From: Bos javanicus
Taxonomy: Eukaryota; Chordata; Mammalia; Artiodactyla; Bovidae
DNA: 64,000 bases
Assembly (NCBI RefSeq): GCF_032452875.1
Contig: NC_083879.1
Span: 87,305,572-87,369,571 of the forward strand
Reading direction: 5' to 3'
This document shows positions 20,986-33,815 of this stretch, one piece after another. Position numbers and translations under genes: made by a program. The first letter of the stretch is position 1. Every line of letters begins with the position of its first letter. The notes beneath the pieces were generated by a model, which worked only from the letters and a program-made list of their open reading frames with translations, did no database searches and was not told the DNA's origin.

Positions 20986-23900
20986 ATTAAAAGAAAGAAC
21001 ATCCCCACAATCAGACGAGGCTAGACTTCAGAATCAAGTTACAGGCAGCCTCCTCTACCGCAGGCTGGTTTACAAGCCAGGAGGGCTCTGGGCTGAGCTG
21101 CCTGACCCAGAGCAGCCGAGGTCCGCTCCAGGTACTGCGGTGGGGGGGATACCCAGGACACAGGAAGACTCGCAAACGCGCATCTCAGGTCTCCCCCAAT
21201 TTCCAAAAAGAACAGGTGACAACATGAAAGACAAGAATAAAATAAGTCTGCCAGAAGGCAATCAAAGTCTAACATACAGTAGGAGAGAGGAGAGCCGGAC
21301 CTTCCAGCCCACCGTGAGTGGCTCAGTGACACACCCAGGTGCTGAGTCCCAGGAGCTAATGAACACGTGGAAATGGCAGAACACACAATTCTCGTGATTT
21401 ACCTAAAAGTGAAACGCACTAGCTCTCCAGGAGAAAACACTATGAAAAGACAGTCAGGCATGTCTTCCGAGAAACTGTTACAGAAGATGCAGAAACACTC
21501 TCCGGGGCTCTTCTCTGATGACCTGTGCCGAGCATGCAGCATGGGAGGGCCCGCTGATGGGCCGAGCCCCCCAGGCAGCCAGGAGCCCTGGGAAGAGACC
21601 GACGGGGCCCTGCTCCCCACATGGACACCACAGGGTCACCCCTCAGACTGGGGCTGCAAGGCAGAGGGACCCCAGAGCGTCCGGTCACCCCCCCTCACCG
21701 TGACCCACAGTCCGCCTGCTCCCGCTTCCTCTCTGCATCCAGCAGTGCTGGGCAGTCGATGAGGCACTCCTGAAACCTGCGTTCCATCGAGTCAAGGAGC
21801 AAGCCTGTGAGGACATGGTCTGCTGGGCACTGACCACGTGGCAGCCTCTCCCCAAACATACAGCACGGGGCGTCAGAGCTCCTGTACTGCCCCTCCTGGG
21901 GGGACTCCCACGTCCCTCCCTCTGGTCTGGGCTGGCCTCAGGGCTCTGAGTGACCAGGGGCAACTGCAGGGCTTCCTGGGGGAGGTCACAGCCACGAGCC
22001 TCCACCCTGGCCGCTGGACACCGGTGCTCTGTGTGCGGAGCCACAGGCCAGGCCCCACTACCATGCAGGTGACCCAGGAAGCCCTGGCCAGCCTGACTTT
22101 CCAGCACCCCACACGGTGACAGAGGCCTCAAGTGCCCACAGGGCAGCCTGCCCACCAGCTGCCCACCAGAGCTCCCTCCCAGCTGCACGTCCAGCCTGTA
22201 TCCCTGCCCCGACGTCCTGAGAGGTGATGGCGCAGCGCTCAGATGCTCAGGTGCTCGGGCCAAGCGGCACCTCCCCACCCCACCCGTGGTGACGACCCAC
22301 AGGTGCGATGCACACAGCTACGGAGCCCCCAGGAGGTCCTGGGCGTCCCCTCGCGTGAGGAGACCCTGCCCTGCGCCCCTGGTGCATCTGACTCTGACGC
22401 AAAGGCCCTCCGACTCGAGAATGATGACATGGGACGACCGTGCGACGGGGACATTGGGGCTCCGGCAGGACCATTGGCAGCTGGGGAGGGCACTGGGGGC
22501 ACGGCAGTGGGGGACCCTCGGGTCGGCTGTCCCCAAGCGGTGACTTTTCAATTCTGAATCACCTGACGCTGTTCAACACTGGTAATTCAGAACTCTCACG
22601 CCTTTTACAAACTCAGAAGGTCAGTTGTGCCGGGCCACGTCTCCACCATGATGGTCACCAGCCAGCTCGGGGCGGTCCCGTCCAGGAGCCCTGCCTGCCC
22701 TCCTGCACTGAGACTGTCAGAGTTTATCTCATCGCCACCCAGGCCTTGCGGAAGCATCACCCAAGTACAAACATGAGCCGGGCCACGTAGGGGGGGCCCC
22801 TCCTGCCGGAGGCCTCCTCCCACCCCAGAAGCTTCTGTTTCCCCCAGGGCCCAGGCACGGGTCACCTTGAGTGCTGGGCATCTCTGGCTGAATGCACGGT
22901 CCTGTGGGGCTGCGGGAGGGGAATCTGGGGCACAGGTCCGTGGCACCTCTGCAAGTACAGGACGCAGGGTGGGCAGCACCCTCCAGGCTCCCGGGCCCGG
23001 TGCCCCAACACCCGCAGGAGGCCCCAGCTTCCGGGCCAGTGGGAAAGCAGGGGCTGCAGGGGTGGGTGAGGGCCTCCCACCCTGGCTGCCCCTCACTGCG
23101 CCTCACACAGCCGCTCCCGGAAGAGCCTGCAGACCACCTGCCCACCCAGAGCACTCCTCTGTCTGCGCTGCCGGCAAGGGGGCCTCGGGGTCAAGTGTCG
23201 CTGAGGCTCCCGGGGGAGACGAGCCACAGGCACAAAGCAGCTGGGTGGGGGTCACACTCAGACCAGTTTTGTGGACAACACACCCCAGAATTACTTAGAT
23301 CTTCTATCTGAACTGGATTCAACATATTCAGCACCTGAAACACACGAGATGTTAGGTAACTTTGCTTTCACTCAGAGGCCCGTCTTCTCCCAACGGGACA
23401 AAAGCATACGCTATCACTCCCTTGTACTTTTCTAATGAAGCCGGAAATAGAAATAGTGCTCTTGGACAACAGCTCAATCCTGAAATAAAAGCTGTGAAAT
23501 TAAGTCAAGGGAAAAAGAAACCACGCGTCTCCTTTATCTTATAACGTTGTGAACAGGTATTTCTGATTCCTTGGAAACTGAAATTTTGTGCCTCTGATTA
23601 GGAAATACTTTTTCACCTAACGCTGCACTTCCAAGGGCTGCTAAGACCAGAGAAGAGGAGGGTATTTACGGCTGTCTCCCCAGCCTGGGGACACACCTGA
23701 GCGGCGCCCTGACAAGCCTGCCCGGATGATGGGACCTGGAGCTGCACCTCCTGTTGGGCACCAGGCGCCCAGCAGGCATGTGGGGGGCGTGGGGCATGTG
23801 GGCCCCTCCCTTCAGGGTCCCTCGGGGGCAGGACACACGGGAGAGGCTGACGCACACGCTCAGTCAGGCAACAGCACTGTCACAGGCCCCCACATCCGGC

Positions 23901-24792
23901 CCATCTGACAGGCGTGCGGGTCACACCGGGGCCTCCGCTCACACGCCGGCCTGGACCAGCCTCAGCGAGTGACACCCCTCACTGGCGTTCCTGGCACCCA
24001 TGCCTCATCTGGGCCCCTCAAAGATGGAGCAGGGACTGCAATAGCTGGGCGTCCTCCCAGGAACCGCGTCCTGTGACCGCCTGCTTCGACAGGCCTGAAC
24101 ACATCTGTAAACTGCAAATCCCCCAATTAATTTTCACATACCAAGCTCAAAAAGAAGCTTCTGCAAAACAAACTACGGAAGCTACTTAAGAAGTCAGTAG
24201 GGCCGAGAATGCCCTTATGTGAGACACCGTGACAGCTAAAACAGGAGCTGAAGGCAGACTGTTGGAGTTTCACCCCGAGTCAGCCCCCCCAGCTCGGCTC
24301 CACAGACTCTCAACCCTCTGGTCCTTGTGCGTCACTAACCACGCAGGGATTTCCAGGAGGTTACCAGGAAAGGGCGTGGGGTAAGGAGTCAAGGTAGCTG
24401 AGAGGGAGAAGGGGATAAAAGAGAGGGCAGGGGTATCACAAGATGCTTTTTTAATGCAACAAACTAAGGTGAAGACAGCGTGGAAACCGCTGGAAGAATG
24501 AGGCCTCCTGGATTCGAGCTCCCCAAGGGCAGGGAGGCCACCCCCTGGGGTCCCTGAGCCTCTGGGCAGGATCAGGAGGCGCCGGGACGCAGGCCATGCA
24601 GAACAGAAAACAGTCCACAAGACGTGCCTGCGGGGCCTCAGACAGGGGAGCGGACCCAGGAAGAGCCAGGAAAGGGGCACAGCTGGGCCGACGCCTGGCA
24701 GGGGACGTGGACGAGCCACCCCACAGCTGGCTGACCCACAGCCATCGCACAGGTGCCAGGGTCCACAGGTGTGTAGGTGCATGTTTTGATTT
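20986..24792. other. Intron 1, unrecognised
   Basis: GC-rich with many low-stop frames on both strands (up to 197 residues) that resemble no known protein. AT-rich and unique-looking at 23290-23620. No SINE, tandem array or exon recognised. Confidence 0.35.
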
Positions 24793-24912
24793 TTGTTTTT
24801 CAACAGAAAAATTTATTGAGATAGGGTCAGCAGACCACAAGATTCACCCACTTAAAATGAACAATTTAATGTTTCCAGCACATTCACAGGGTGTGTGCAA
24901 CTGTCACCCCTC
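24793..24912 (-). mobile_element. Old L1 3' UTR fragment, interrupted by a SINE
   Basis: AAATTTATTGAGATAGGGTC, AAGATTCACCCACTTAAAAT, and CATTCACAGGGTGTGTGCAA follow the reversed L1M 3' terminus. It resumes after the SINE at about 25250 (to about 25430, weak). Confidence 0.6.
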
Positions 24913-24913
24913 A
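24903..24913 (+). repeat. Target-site duplication, left copy
   Basis: GTCACCCCTCA, identical to 25239-25249. These 11 bases frame the compound Bov-tA exactly. Confidence 0.9.
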
Positions 24914-25238
24914 TGGGCTTCCCTGGTGGCTCAGCTGGTAAAGAATCCCCCTGAAACGCAGGAGACCCTGGCTTGATACCTGGGTCAGGAAGATCCCCTG
25001 GAGAAGGGATAGGCTACCCACTCCAGTATTCTTGGGCTTCCCTAGTGGCTCAGACAGTAAAGACTCTGCCTGTGATGTAGGAGACCTAGGTTTGATCCCT
25101 GGGTTGGGAAGATCCCCTGGATTGGGCCATGCATCCCATTCCAGTATTCTTGCCTGCAGAATCCCATGGACAGAGAAGCCTGGTGGACAATAGTCCATGG
25201 GGTCGCAAAGAGTCAGACACGATTGAGCAACTAAGCAC
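24914..25238 (+). mobile_element. Bov-tA SINE with duplicated tRNA-like half
   Basis: The tRNA-Glu-like half occurs twice: TGGGCTTCCCTGGTGGCTCA at 24914 and GGGCTTCCCTAGTGGCTCAG at about 25034, each followed by its own AGGAGACC and GGAAGATCCCCTGG segments; a single Bov-A half then closes the element (CAGAATCCCATGGACAGAGA, GTCGCAAAGAGTCAGACACG). One perfect 11-bp duplication brackets the whole, so it inserted as one 325-bp unit, not as two events. Confidence 0.93.
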
Positions 25239-25249
25239 GTCACCCCTCA
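25239..25249 (+). repeat. Target-site duplication, right copy
   Basis: GTCACCCCTCA, partner of 24903-24913. Confidence 0.9.
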
Positions 25250-25429
25250 CACCCGCGTCCTCCCCCTACCCGGGTCCAGGCAACTTTGTCCTGCCCAGGG
25301 TGCCCGTGTGGTCTGACTGGGTGTCAGTTCAGGGTTCAAGTCCCCCCCTCACATCTGCAGGTCCCGTCCCATCTTCACTGCTCAAGTGTGGCCCCCCATG
25401 GCCAGCAGCTGCCGGTGGCCCGCCAGACG

Positions 25430-28400
25430 GGGTGAGGGCTGCTGCAGTGCAGGGTCCTGGATTCTGACGGCAGAACATTCCTAAAAGTCGGCATTAGTGT
25501 TATTTAGGATTCCAGGAGGGAAGACAATCTGGAAAATATGATTTGGGGGAAAGTCGCCAAGGGCACTGTGGCCGTGGGCCCCGCCAGGCTCAGCAAGCAG
25601 GGGCGGGCACCTGGCCTCCATCCGCAGAGGGAGGATCCAGGTTCGTTTTCCAGAAACGAACCAAAGACGGCCCCACCGCGTCTACTCTGGGGCCACTTTT
25701 GCTTTTCTTTCTTTTTTCCCCCACCTTTCTCTGAAATAGTCGTGGCTTGAAGTTGAGAAAGAAAAGTTCTTAGATGTTAACAAAAGATTAGAAAAATCAT
25801 TTTCTTATAAATTCAGAACTTGCACTAGTACATCTGGTACAAAACACAAAGTTTCGGAAGTAATCTTCAGTGCACGGTGTTCCTTCACCCTTTGAGCCTG
25901 GCCTGGAGGGGCCACTGCCCAGACCCTTTCAGACGGGGGTACCCTGAGGTCCGAGACATCGACCAGGCCTCACTCGGCTCAGCTGTCTCCATGCTTACCT
26001 CCGGAGTGGGGGGGCCGTGGGGGGCCTGAACCTGCACACCCTCTGCACTCAGCACACCCCACCCCCTGCAACCTCAGCAGCTCCTGCTCCGAGTCGGGGT
26101 GTCTCCTGGAGGGAGGGCAGCCACAACACAGCTGGTCTGTTCACTCGTGTGACCTCCAGCGGGCACGTGTGACCTGTGCGAGCGGGCGTGTTGCATGCCG
26201 GCTGCAGCAGGTCTGTCGGAGCAGCACTGACTGGAACCCTGGCAAGCGCCTCACTCTCCCAGCAAACCTACCGCGACGAGGCACGGCCCTCAGCTGGGCC
26301 CCTGAAGCCCCCCTGATGCCCGCAGTCCTGGTCCTCAAGCCTCTGCCATTTCGCGGAGGTCAGCTGTGCCCATGGTGCCAGCTCCCCTCGCCCCCCTGTT
26401 CAAGACACCAGGCGACTCTCAGCAAGCAGGCGAGCAAGGAATGTGCTTGGCACTAATGGGCCCACTCAGAGGTCAGGGGGCCTGGGCCTGCAGGGGGACC
26501 TTGGGCTCATCAACCGTCTTTTCTCAGATAAGCAGAAACCCTGCGGCCAGCCACACGCACTACCCCGCAGAGGAAATCAGGAGGCGGAAGGGGGCACCCT
26601 GAGAGCGGGAAGAGGCTGCTGGACTGCAGCTGGGGCTTCGCACCTGGAGACCAGGGGGCAGCTCCTCGGAGACACAGAAGTGGGTCAGGCTGGGAGGCAG
26701 AGGGTGCCCAGGAGGTGGCGGCCAGGGGACCCGCTGCAGGCGGTGAGGGGCGCAGCAGGGGCAGGCCAGGAGAGGCTGGAGGCTGGCTGGAGCCAGAGGA
26801 GGCGGGACACCCCAGGGAACATTCCAGAACACAGGCTTCACTGTGCCTGAGGCCGCAAGAAGAGAAGCAGCTGGAAGATACACAGGTCGGGGTGGGGGAG
26901 GCAGGACCTCGCCAGGGGTTCACAGAATGAAGTAATGAAAGCTTCAGAACTACTTCTAAAGGGCTGGAGGCTGTGCGCTCAGCTGTGATTCATCTACACG
27001 ACCGTCTCCTGGGCAGGAAGTGTCTCCTGGGCAGGAGGGCACAGCAGGGTCCCAGACCCACCAGTTGGCTGGGACCATGTATCCCCTGGGGGGAGGGGAG
27101 GGGGTGAGTGTGTGTATGCCCCCAGGGTGGGAAGGGGGCCCGTGTGCCTCGGGGGATGGAGGGCCCATCACTGACCAGCAGAGTCAAATGACCTGATCAC
27201 CACTGCCCGCCTCACGACCTCTCCGGGCGCAGCCTCCCAGTACCCACTTCCTGGGGAACCAAGGCCCAGAGGCACCAGGCAGATTTGAACCAAGGGGCGT
27301 CTGGGCCACTGCCCACGTTGCAGGTGCCTCTTGGTCAGAAGGCCGCATGTCTGAGATGCACGCCGAGTCCACCTCCTCTGGAGCTGGAGGGGCGGGTACT
27401 CAGCGTCCTCTGGGTAGTGGCTGCCAAGCTGGGGCTTTCCAACGACTCCATTCCTCTGACAACGGCTGCTCGCCGGCTGGTGGAGGCTCCCTGAGAAAGA
27501 GCGCAGCGTGCACCCCTGGGCATAGGAGGCCACAGAAGCGAGATCCAGGACGGTTCCGATCACGGCGGCATTCCCGGCCAGCAGGGCAGGCCTTCAGGCC
27601 AGGATGCTGAGCTCCGTGCTGGGACGAGCCTCCGCAGTGGGGCTCCCAAGCCCAGTCACTCCCGCTGCAGGTTTGCCAGTCACTGGGGATGGACAGGCGT
27701 TGGCCGGACCAGGGACAGGGCCTGCCGGGGACTCACCCTCATTCTTGCCCTTAGGGCTCCACGCAGCGCCCTGGAGGCCTGACACAGCCGCTCCCTCGAG
27801 AAGCCCCGTCGTCGTCCCTTTTGGTTCGGGAAGCAGGTCTCTCTGAATGATTAGCGGTCCCAAGAAACACGCAAACAGCAGAGGGAAAGGCTGTGGACTG
27901 GTTGCCCGGAAGGCGTGTGTGGCTCCGGGTCCTCATGGGTCAACGGCCCTGCCCAGAGCAGCGGCTGGGTTGGGGCCCCTTGGAGCTCACCGATCAGCAT
28001 GTCCACAGCTGCAGGGCCAGCAGGTGCAGAGCAGGCTGACCAATGCACGCGCAGCAGGCCCCAGGCCCCAGATTGCGGCCCCTGTGCTGTCACCGGGCAC
28101 CAGCAGGGCCGCAGACTGAGTGCTGGGTGGGGGCGTGTCCAGAACCAAGGCCTCCTCCAGGTGGTTCTCATCCCATCAGAGCGTGATGGTCTGAGAGGCC
28201 TTCAGGCGCCAACAGGCATGGAGAATCCCAGGATCCAGGCCCGGTAGGTCTGTCCCAAAGACCTCGCTTCTCTGACGGGAGCTGGGCTCATGGACTCAGC
28301 CCTAGGGATGAGCTCCTGCCACGTGCAGCCAAGACAGGCCCGGAGCCCTCGCAGTGCAGCCACAGAGCACCACGGCCCACCTGCTGCCCCCACCCAGCAC

Positions 28401-30110
28401 AGGCTGCAAGCCCCACAGAAGTGCCTCCCTGGACCCTGGCCGTCGGGGATGCCAGCAACCTCCAGGAGTGCTGAGCCCACTCCAGCGACCTACCCACAAA
28501 GAGAGACAGCCTGTAATCTGCTGCCTGCAGAGAACCGCAAGCCAAGCCCACACCAGCCACTGGGTCTGAGTCTTCGTGGCAGTTTTAGGACAAGAGGAAA
28601 CAGTAAAATTAAGACTTTGGTTTTTCCTTCCTCATTCGTTCCCGGAAAGAGTAGCCAAGGGCGAGAGCAGGTTCCACGCCAGAGAGGATGGTGTGACTGC
28701 GCCTCCGGCAGCGAGCACACGGCTGCTGTCACTCAGACAGAGATCTGCGCTCTCACATAATCAGATCCGCCGTTTGTTTAGTTCACTGACAGCTTAGAAG
28801 TCCTCCTGCATTCTGCAGTTTATTCACAGCAGTTTCCAAAATGTTCCTCATACCTGGCAGCTGGGAGGCGGGGGTGGGCTGCGGGGTGAGTCCTCGGCCC
28901 TGCGCCCACGTGGAGCAGGCGCACGCTCCGTGGAGGACGGCCGTGTCGTGCCTGGACCCACAGCAGCCTTACGATCCATCCGGAATTTGTCTATTATGGT
29001 TAGGATTAGGATGTAACTTGTTTCAAGCCAGACGGCCAAAGAAGGCAACGACACATTCTCCAGGGAACCACAGTGTGTCTCTGTTGTGACTTAGGTGCTC
29101 ATATGTGTTCTGGTCTGCTCCATATCCTCTGCGACACTGTCTATCTGTTAGGAACCTAGGAATATCTACCCAACAGTTTAGAGAGTCGACCACGTCTGTC
29201 TAGTAAAGGTGACACATATGCAAGCTAACACTCCCATCCCTCGTCCACCCGAGGGGACAACAGTGTGACGACACGCCTCCACACGCAGCTCGCCCTCCCC
29301 AGGGGACGACACGCCTGCACACGGACAGCGGGCACACAGCCCTTCACCTCCTACAGAATCTCTCCTGGTTTAAATCTCACGGCACCTAATAAACTGAACG
29401 CTCCACATTTACTCCTTAATTTATTCTTATCTGAATTAGACCACCCACTGCCCACTCACAGTGTACTGCTCCCGAGCAAAACAGGGTTTTGCTCTATAAA
29501 CGGGGTTTATAGAAACTCCTCCGGCCACGCGCCATCCGGGCCCGAGCACCGCCCCCCCCGCCCCACTCCGGGACACGCGGCCTCCCTGGAGCCGCTCCTC
29601 CTCTAAGCACTCGTATTTTTAGCCCCAGACTCTGAGCCCTTGGCTGGCCTAGCCTGCCTGCTTGTTAATCAACCACGGCCCAATTCACCACTTTTCATGA
29701 ATTGAAATGACCTGCATTCACAGAAGAGCCCTGCCTAACGCCCATCACCACTTCTGAGAAAGGTGGGGTGCTTCCAGCCACAGGGCTGGGGATGGAGGAG
29801 GGGCCCTGAGGTCTGGGGACCGGGCAAGAATACCAGAGAGGGTGGAGGTCAGGCCAGGCAGGGAAATGGGGACGAAGGCCGGGAAGCCAGAGGGCAGAGA
29901 GCAGAGGGGTCGGGGAGGAGGAGGCAAAGGGCAGAGGGACCGTCCCTGAATTAACAACACAGGAAGCAGCTAGCATGGTGCGTGCTGCCAAAACAGCGGA
30001 ACGGCCACCCAGAACTCCTGAAACAGAAAAAGGGGGCGAGAGAAGCAGAAGCCTATGGCCCGTGCACATCCCGAGTGCCTTCAGCGGGGCCCAGCAGACC
30101 TGGCAGCTTG
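25430..30110. other. Intron 1, unrecognised
   Basis: Mostly GC-rich. A small internal duplication TCTCCTGGGCAGGA occurs at about 27005 and 27023. A C-rich run is at about 29550-29565. No exon, SINE or long array found. Confidence 0.35.
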
Positions 30111-30178
30111 TCTCGGCAGGCAGCGGGCGCCCTGCAGCGCCGGGGTCTCGGCAGGCAGCGGGCGCCCTGCAGCGCCGC
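30111..30178 (+). repeat. 35-bp tandem duplication, 2 copies
   Basis: TCTCGGCAGGCAGCGGGCGC followed by CCTGCAGCGCCG is repeated exactly at 30111 and 30146. CpG-rich. Confidence 0.9.
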
Positions 30179-30907
30179 CACCGTGCTCAGTCCACTGCCC
30201 ACTCTGCTCGTCGTGGGCTCCTCCCATTAGCCCAGACACCGGGCCAGGCCCTTGCAGCCCATTCGCGGCCACCTTTGTCTCAACGACCCTCTCAGAGCTC
30301 AGCCCGTCTGCACGGGGCTCCTCACTGACTCTCAACCTCAAGGCGTGTGGGGCCAAGGACACGGCTGACATTGTCCCCACTTACCGCTCCAGGTGGAACA
30401 GCTAGAACACTGTGGATGCCACCGATGTGCGTGGGGAAAATTCCAGGGTGCTGGTGTCTCCAGGAAAGATGCGGCTGTACGGCCCGCCCCCATGCCCGCA
30501 CGCAGGACCGGCCTCCCAGCAGCACCATAAAGAGACTCGGCACTTCAAGTACATTCGTGACACACTCCTTCCAAAGTGGCCACTAACCACCCAAGCTGGT
30601 CAAAGCCCCTCAGAACTAACAGCAGAGCGGGCTGAGCCCCCTGCCTGGCCGGCCATCAGGGCCTCCCTGATGCAGTCTGGGGGCTGGCGACCCTGGGGCG
30701 CTGTGGCCAGGTCCCCTCGCACAGCAGCGGTGACTCAACACAGAACACACCCAGCCTCACTCCTGCTGACAGACACCCCCTCCCTCCAATTCCAAAGTAG
30801 GGGGTGGGAGTGTGGAAGCTGCAGAAGCCAAAAGAGACCAGTTCCTGGGGTCCCGGCTTCTCCTGCAAATGGGGTACCTCTGCAGGACAGGACTAACTGG
30901 TGCAAAT

Positions 30908-31212
30908 ACGGGGGGACCCCGTGTTTCCTGGGCGTCAGCTCCATCCTATCATGGGGGGGCCCCTGTGTCTCCTGGGCATCAGCTCCATCCTATGACGGGG
31001 GGACCCTGTGTCTCCTGGGCATCAGCTCCATCCTATGACGGGGGGACCCCGTGTCTTCTGGGCGTCAGCTCCATGCTGTGACAGGGGGGCCCCTGTGTCT
31101 CCTGGGCGTCAGCTCCATCCTATGACGGGGGGACCCCGTGTCTTCTGGGCGTCAGCTCCATCCTATGATGGGGGGACCCTGTGTCTTCTGGGCGTCAGCT
31201 GTGTGCCGTGGG
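30908..31212 (+). repeat. 43-bp minisatellite, 7 copies
   Basis: The unit starts GGGGGGACCCCGTGTCT and ends GGGCGTCAGCTCCATCCTATGA (given here in two parts, CGTCAGCTCCATCCTATGA being the end). Unit starts fall at about 30910, 30955, 30997, 31040, 31085, 31128 and 31171. Two variants alternate (GACCCCGTGTCTTC and GCCCCTGTGTCTCC). The last unit diverges after GGCGTCAGCT. Confidence 0.93.
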
Positions 31213-33724
31213 ATGCAGCAGAGCAGGGGGTCTCCGTCTGGAGAGCAACAGCCTCTGGCCCCCGGGAGCCTGGCTGCAGGGAGGACAGCTGCCCCCCCCA
31301 GCGCTGAGCGCAGCCAGCCTGCAGACGACTGCGGGGCGCACCACGGGGGCCAGCTCAGCTCTGACCAAGCAAGTGAGCAGATCTCAGGCCCTGGGACCCT
31401 TGAAACACGACCACTAGACCCCATCCCAGAGCTACTGCCCTGCGAGGATCCACACAGGTCAAGGGGCAGAAACTAGAGGAGCGGGTGAAGGTCCCCATCT
31501 TCTCCCACCTCCAGGGGGTCCTGCAGCCTTCTCACCCTCGAGGGCAGCAGAGGCTGAGGGTCTCAGAGCAAAAAGTTTCAGAAAGGAGTCCTGCCCCTCA
31601 GGGAGGCAGAGGCTCGCCTCGGGGCAGGGCGTGCAAGGGGCAGGGCAGGCGGGTGGACGGGGTGGCAGAGAGCAGGGGCAGCAGAGCCAGAGGCTGACAG
31701 AAGCTGGGGCCGAGAAGCCTCTCCTGACCATGGTCCTGGGCAGTGGGCTGAGCACACTGCCTGGATGGCACCACCACAGGACCCAGAGGCTGTGCGTCCC
31801 ATGCACTGCAGCGCACTGGTGGGGCTTATTCAGCGTCAGGTCTCCTAAGGGGGTCTCCCCCTCAACAGCCCCGCCTCACACCCCACACTCTACCCAGCAG
31901 CTGTGGCTAGGCGGTGTCCCCTCAAAGCCCCAGCACCTTCCCTCCACCTGCTGAGGGGTGACGAACAAAAGGAACATCAAACAGGCTTGAAAGACACCCA
32001 AATCCCTGCCACCTATTGGGAAAAACCACGTTGCTTTTAACAAACTTCTAAGAGAGAAACAGACGAGTGAGAAAGCCAGGTTGCAGCCTTTGTTGCCCAC
32101 ATTTCAGGACCACGACTGTCTACTAGAGACTTGCTGGCTAGCACGCTCTTCTGAATTTACCCACGATGCCCAGCAGACACCGAGGCCTGGGGACTCGTTT
32201 ATCTGCAGAGCTTAAAATCAATTTCCTCTGATCACGTGCTGATGTCTGTTCTGGATTTCCTGGGGTTTCCTTCATTAGACTTGAGCCCACGTCTACCTTG
32301 GAAAGGACTCTGGGTCACCTTGGCCTTTTTCGTATAAAGGAGGACAGTTAAAGACAGAGGGACCGTGGAAGTGGGTGTGTCCCACTCTGGGGCCCTTGGG
32401 GAAGGACGACAAAACTGCCACGGGCCAGGGCCTCATCCTACCTTTAAAAGTGCCTTACTCTTGGTTGGTCTTCAAACTTCATGGGTCAAACGAGTGGAAC
32501 CTTATTATACATTTGATTGTATTTATCAAAGCAACTTGTTTTTCTTCACTCTTCACTCGCCTTTGTTTTCTCTTATCCGTTAATAAAGCTTGGGCAAGTT
32601 TCTAGAATGAGCCTGAGAGTGGGTTGGACACGTCCTCCAGCCCTGTCTGGCGTTGATTCTGCAGTAGCCCCATCTCCATGTGCAAGAGACACAGACCCCC
32701 TGAAGTCATCTGTGAGTGATCCCCACTCCCCGAGGGTCGGAGACTGAAGCTGGATGCCCCCTCAGCCGGTGTCCACATGCACAGAGCAGCCCGGCCTGTG
32801 GAGAGGCTGTGGTTGCAGGGGGTCAGCTACAGCAAAACGCCCCGGCCCGCCGAGGGCTCCCCTCGCTGGTGGGTGACGTTCACACTTCGTCCCCATGCGA
32901 GACAAGAGACCAGGCAGCACCCCAGCATCTCTGGGCAAAGTCAGCACAGGGGCCGCAGTCCCCACCCAGCAGGGGCTGCAGAGACTGCAGACAGCACCCC
33001 AGGTTTACAAAATATCTACCTGAGTCATTAACGCCCACTTCTCGTCATGAAGACATCGAGCCACAGAGATAAAACCACAGAATGATCCAGAAAAAAAGAC
33101 AGAATTCAACACATGGTAAATAACGCCAACTGTCACCTAAAGTCCCTAACGGGGGCTGTTCTTCCTGTTTCTCCCCAAACACACGCAGCCTCGTGTGAAC
33201 CTTCCGACCACGCCAAGTGCCCCAGGACACACTCGGAAGTCAGAAGCCGATCCCGCTTCCTCTGACCGCTGCCGCCTCGGGAAACCGCCTCCTGGCCAAG
33301 CCGCGGCACCTGCTCCCGCAGGTCTGCACCGACTGAGCTTGTGCTTCTCGGTGGGAAATTCGCCTTGAAGTCACAGTCGGCCGCCCACAGAAGCACCCGC
33401 GCTCCAAAGAGAACGCACAGGCCCAGGAGCTGACAGCACCCTGGGGTTCCCTTGTGGTGGTGGTGATGCTGCTTAGGCCGCGTGGCCAGGGAGGTATGGC
33501 CAGATCCCTGTGTGGACACGAGCCCACCCCCTCCAGCCCGGCCCTCCCAACACGGCCACATCCGCCCCCAGAATCCGCAGCCCAGTCCTGGATCTACTGC
33601 TCACAAAAACACCTTTGGCTCAAGGACCCAATGCTGTGATTCCAGCAGGTCTGAACTCTTCTGAGCCCTCTCTCCTCCCAGTGAAGGGAGGGAGGGGAAA
33701 GAGATGACAGTTACACTCAACCCT
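31213..33724. other. Intron 1, unrecognised
   Basis: AT-rich at 31960-32600 with TTAATAAAGCTTGGGC near 32579, which could be an old LTR or 3'-end polyadenylation signal but lacks support. No exon recognised. Confidence 0.3.
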
Positions 33725-33815
33725 GTAACGATCCTGCGAAATAGCTTTTAGTGCCCTCATTTTAGACACTAAAGCCAAGGCACACAGAGGTCGTGACTTG
33801 CCATAGGATACAGGG
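33725..33815 (-). mobile_element. MIR SINE fragment, minus strand
   Basis: CCCTCATTTTAGACACTAAA, GCCAAGGCACACAGAGGT and GTGACTTGCCATAGGA follow the reversed MIR core. Confidence 0.6.

Noticed and set aside
32570..32600. A polyadenylation site (AATAAA) ending a gene
   Set aside because: Single hexamer in AT-rich intronic DNA with no supporting upstream coding sequence.
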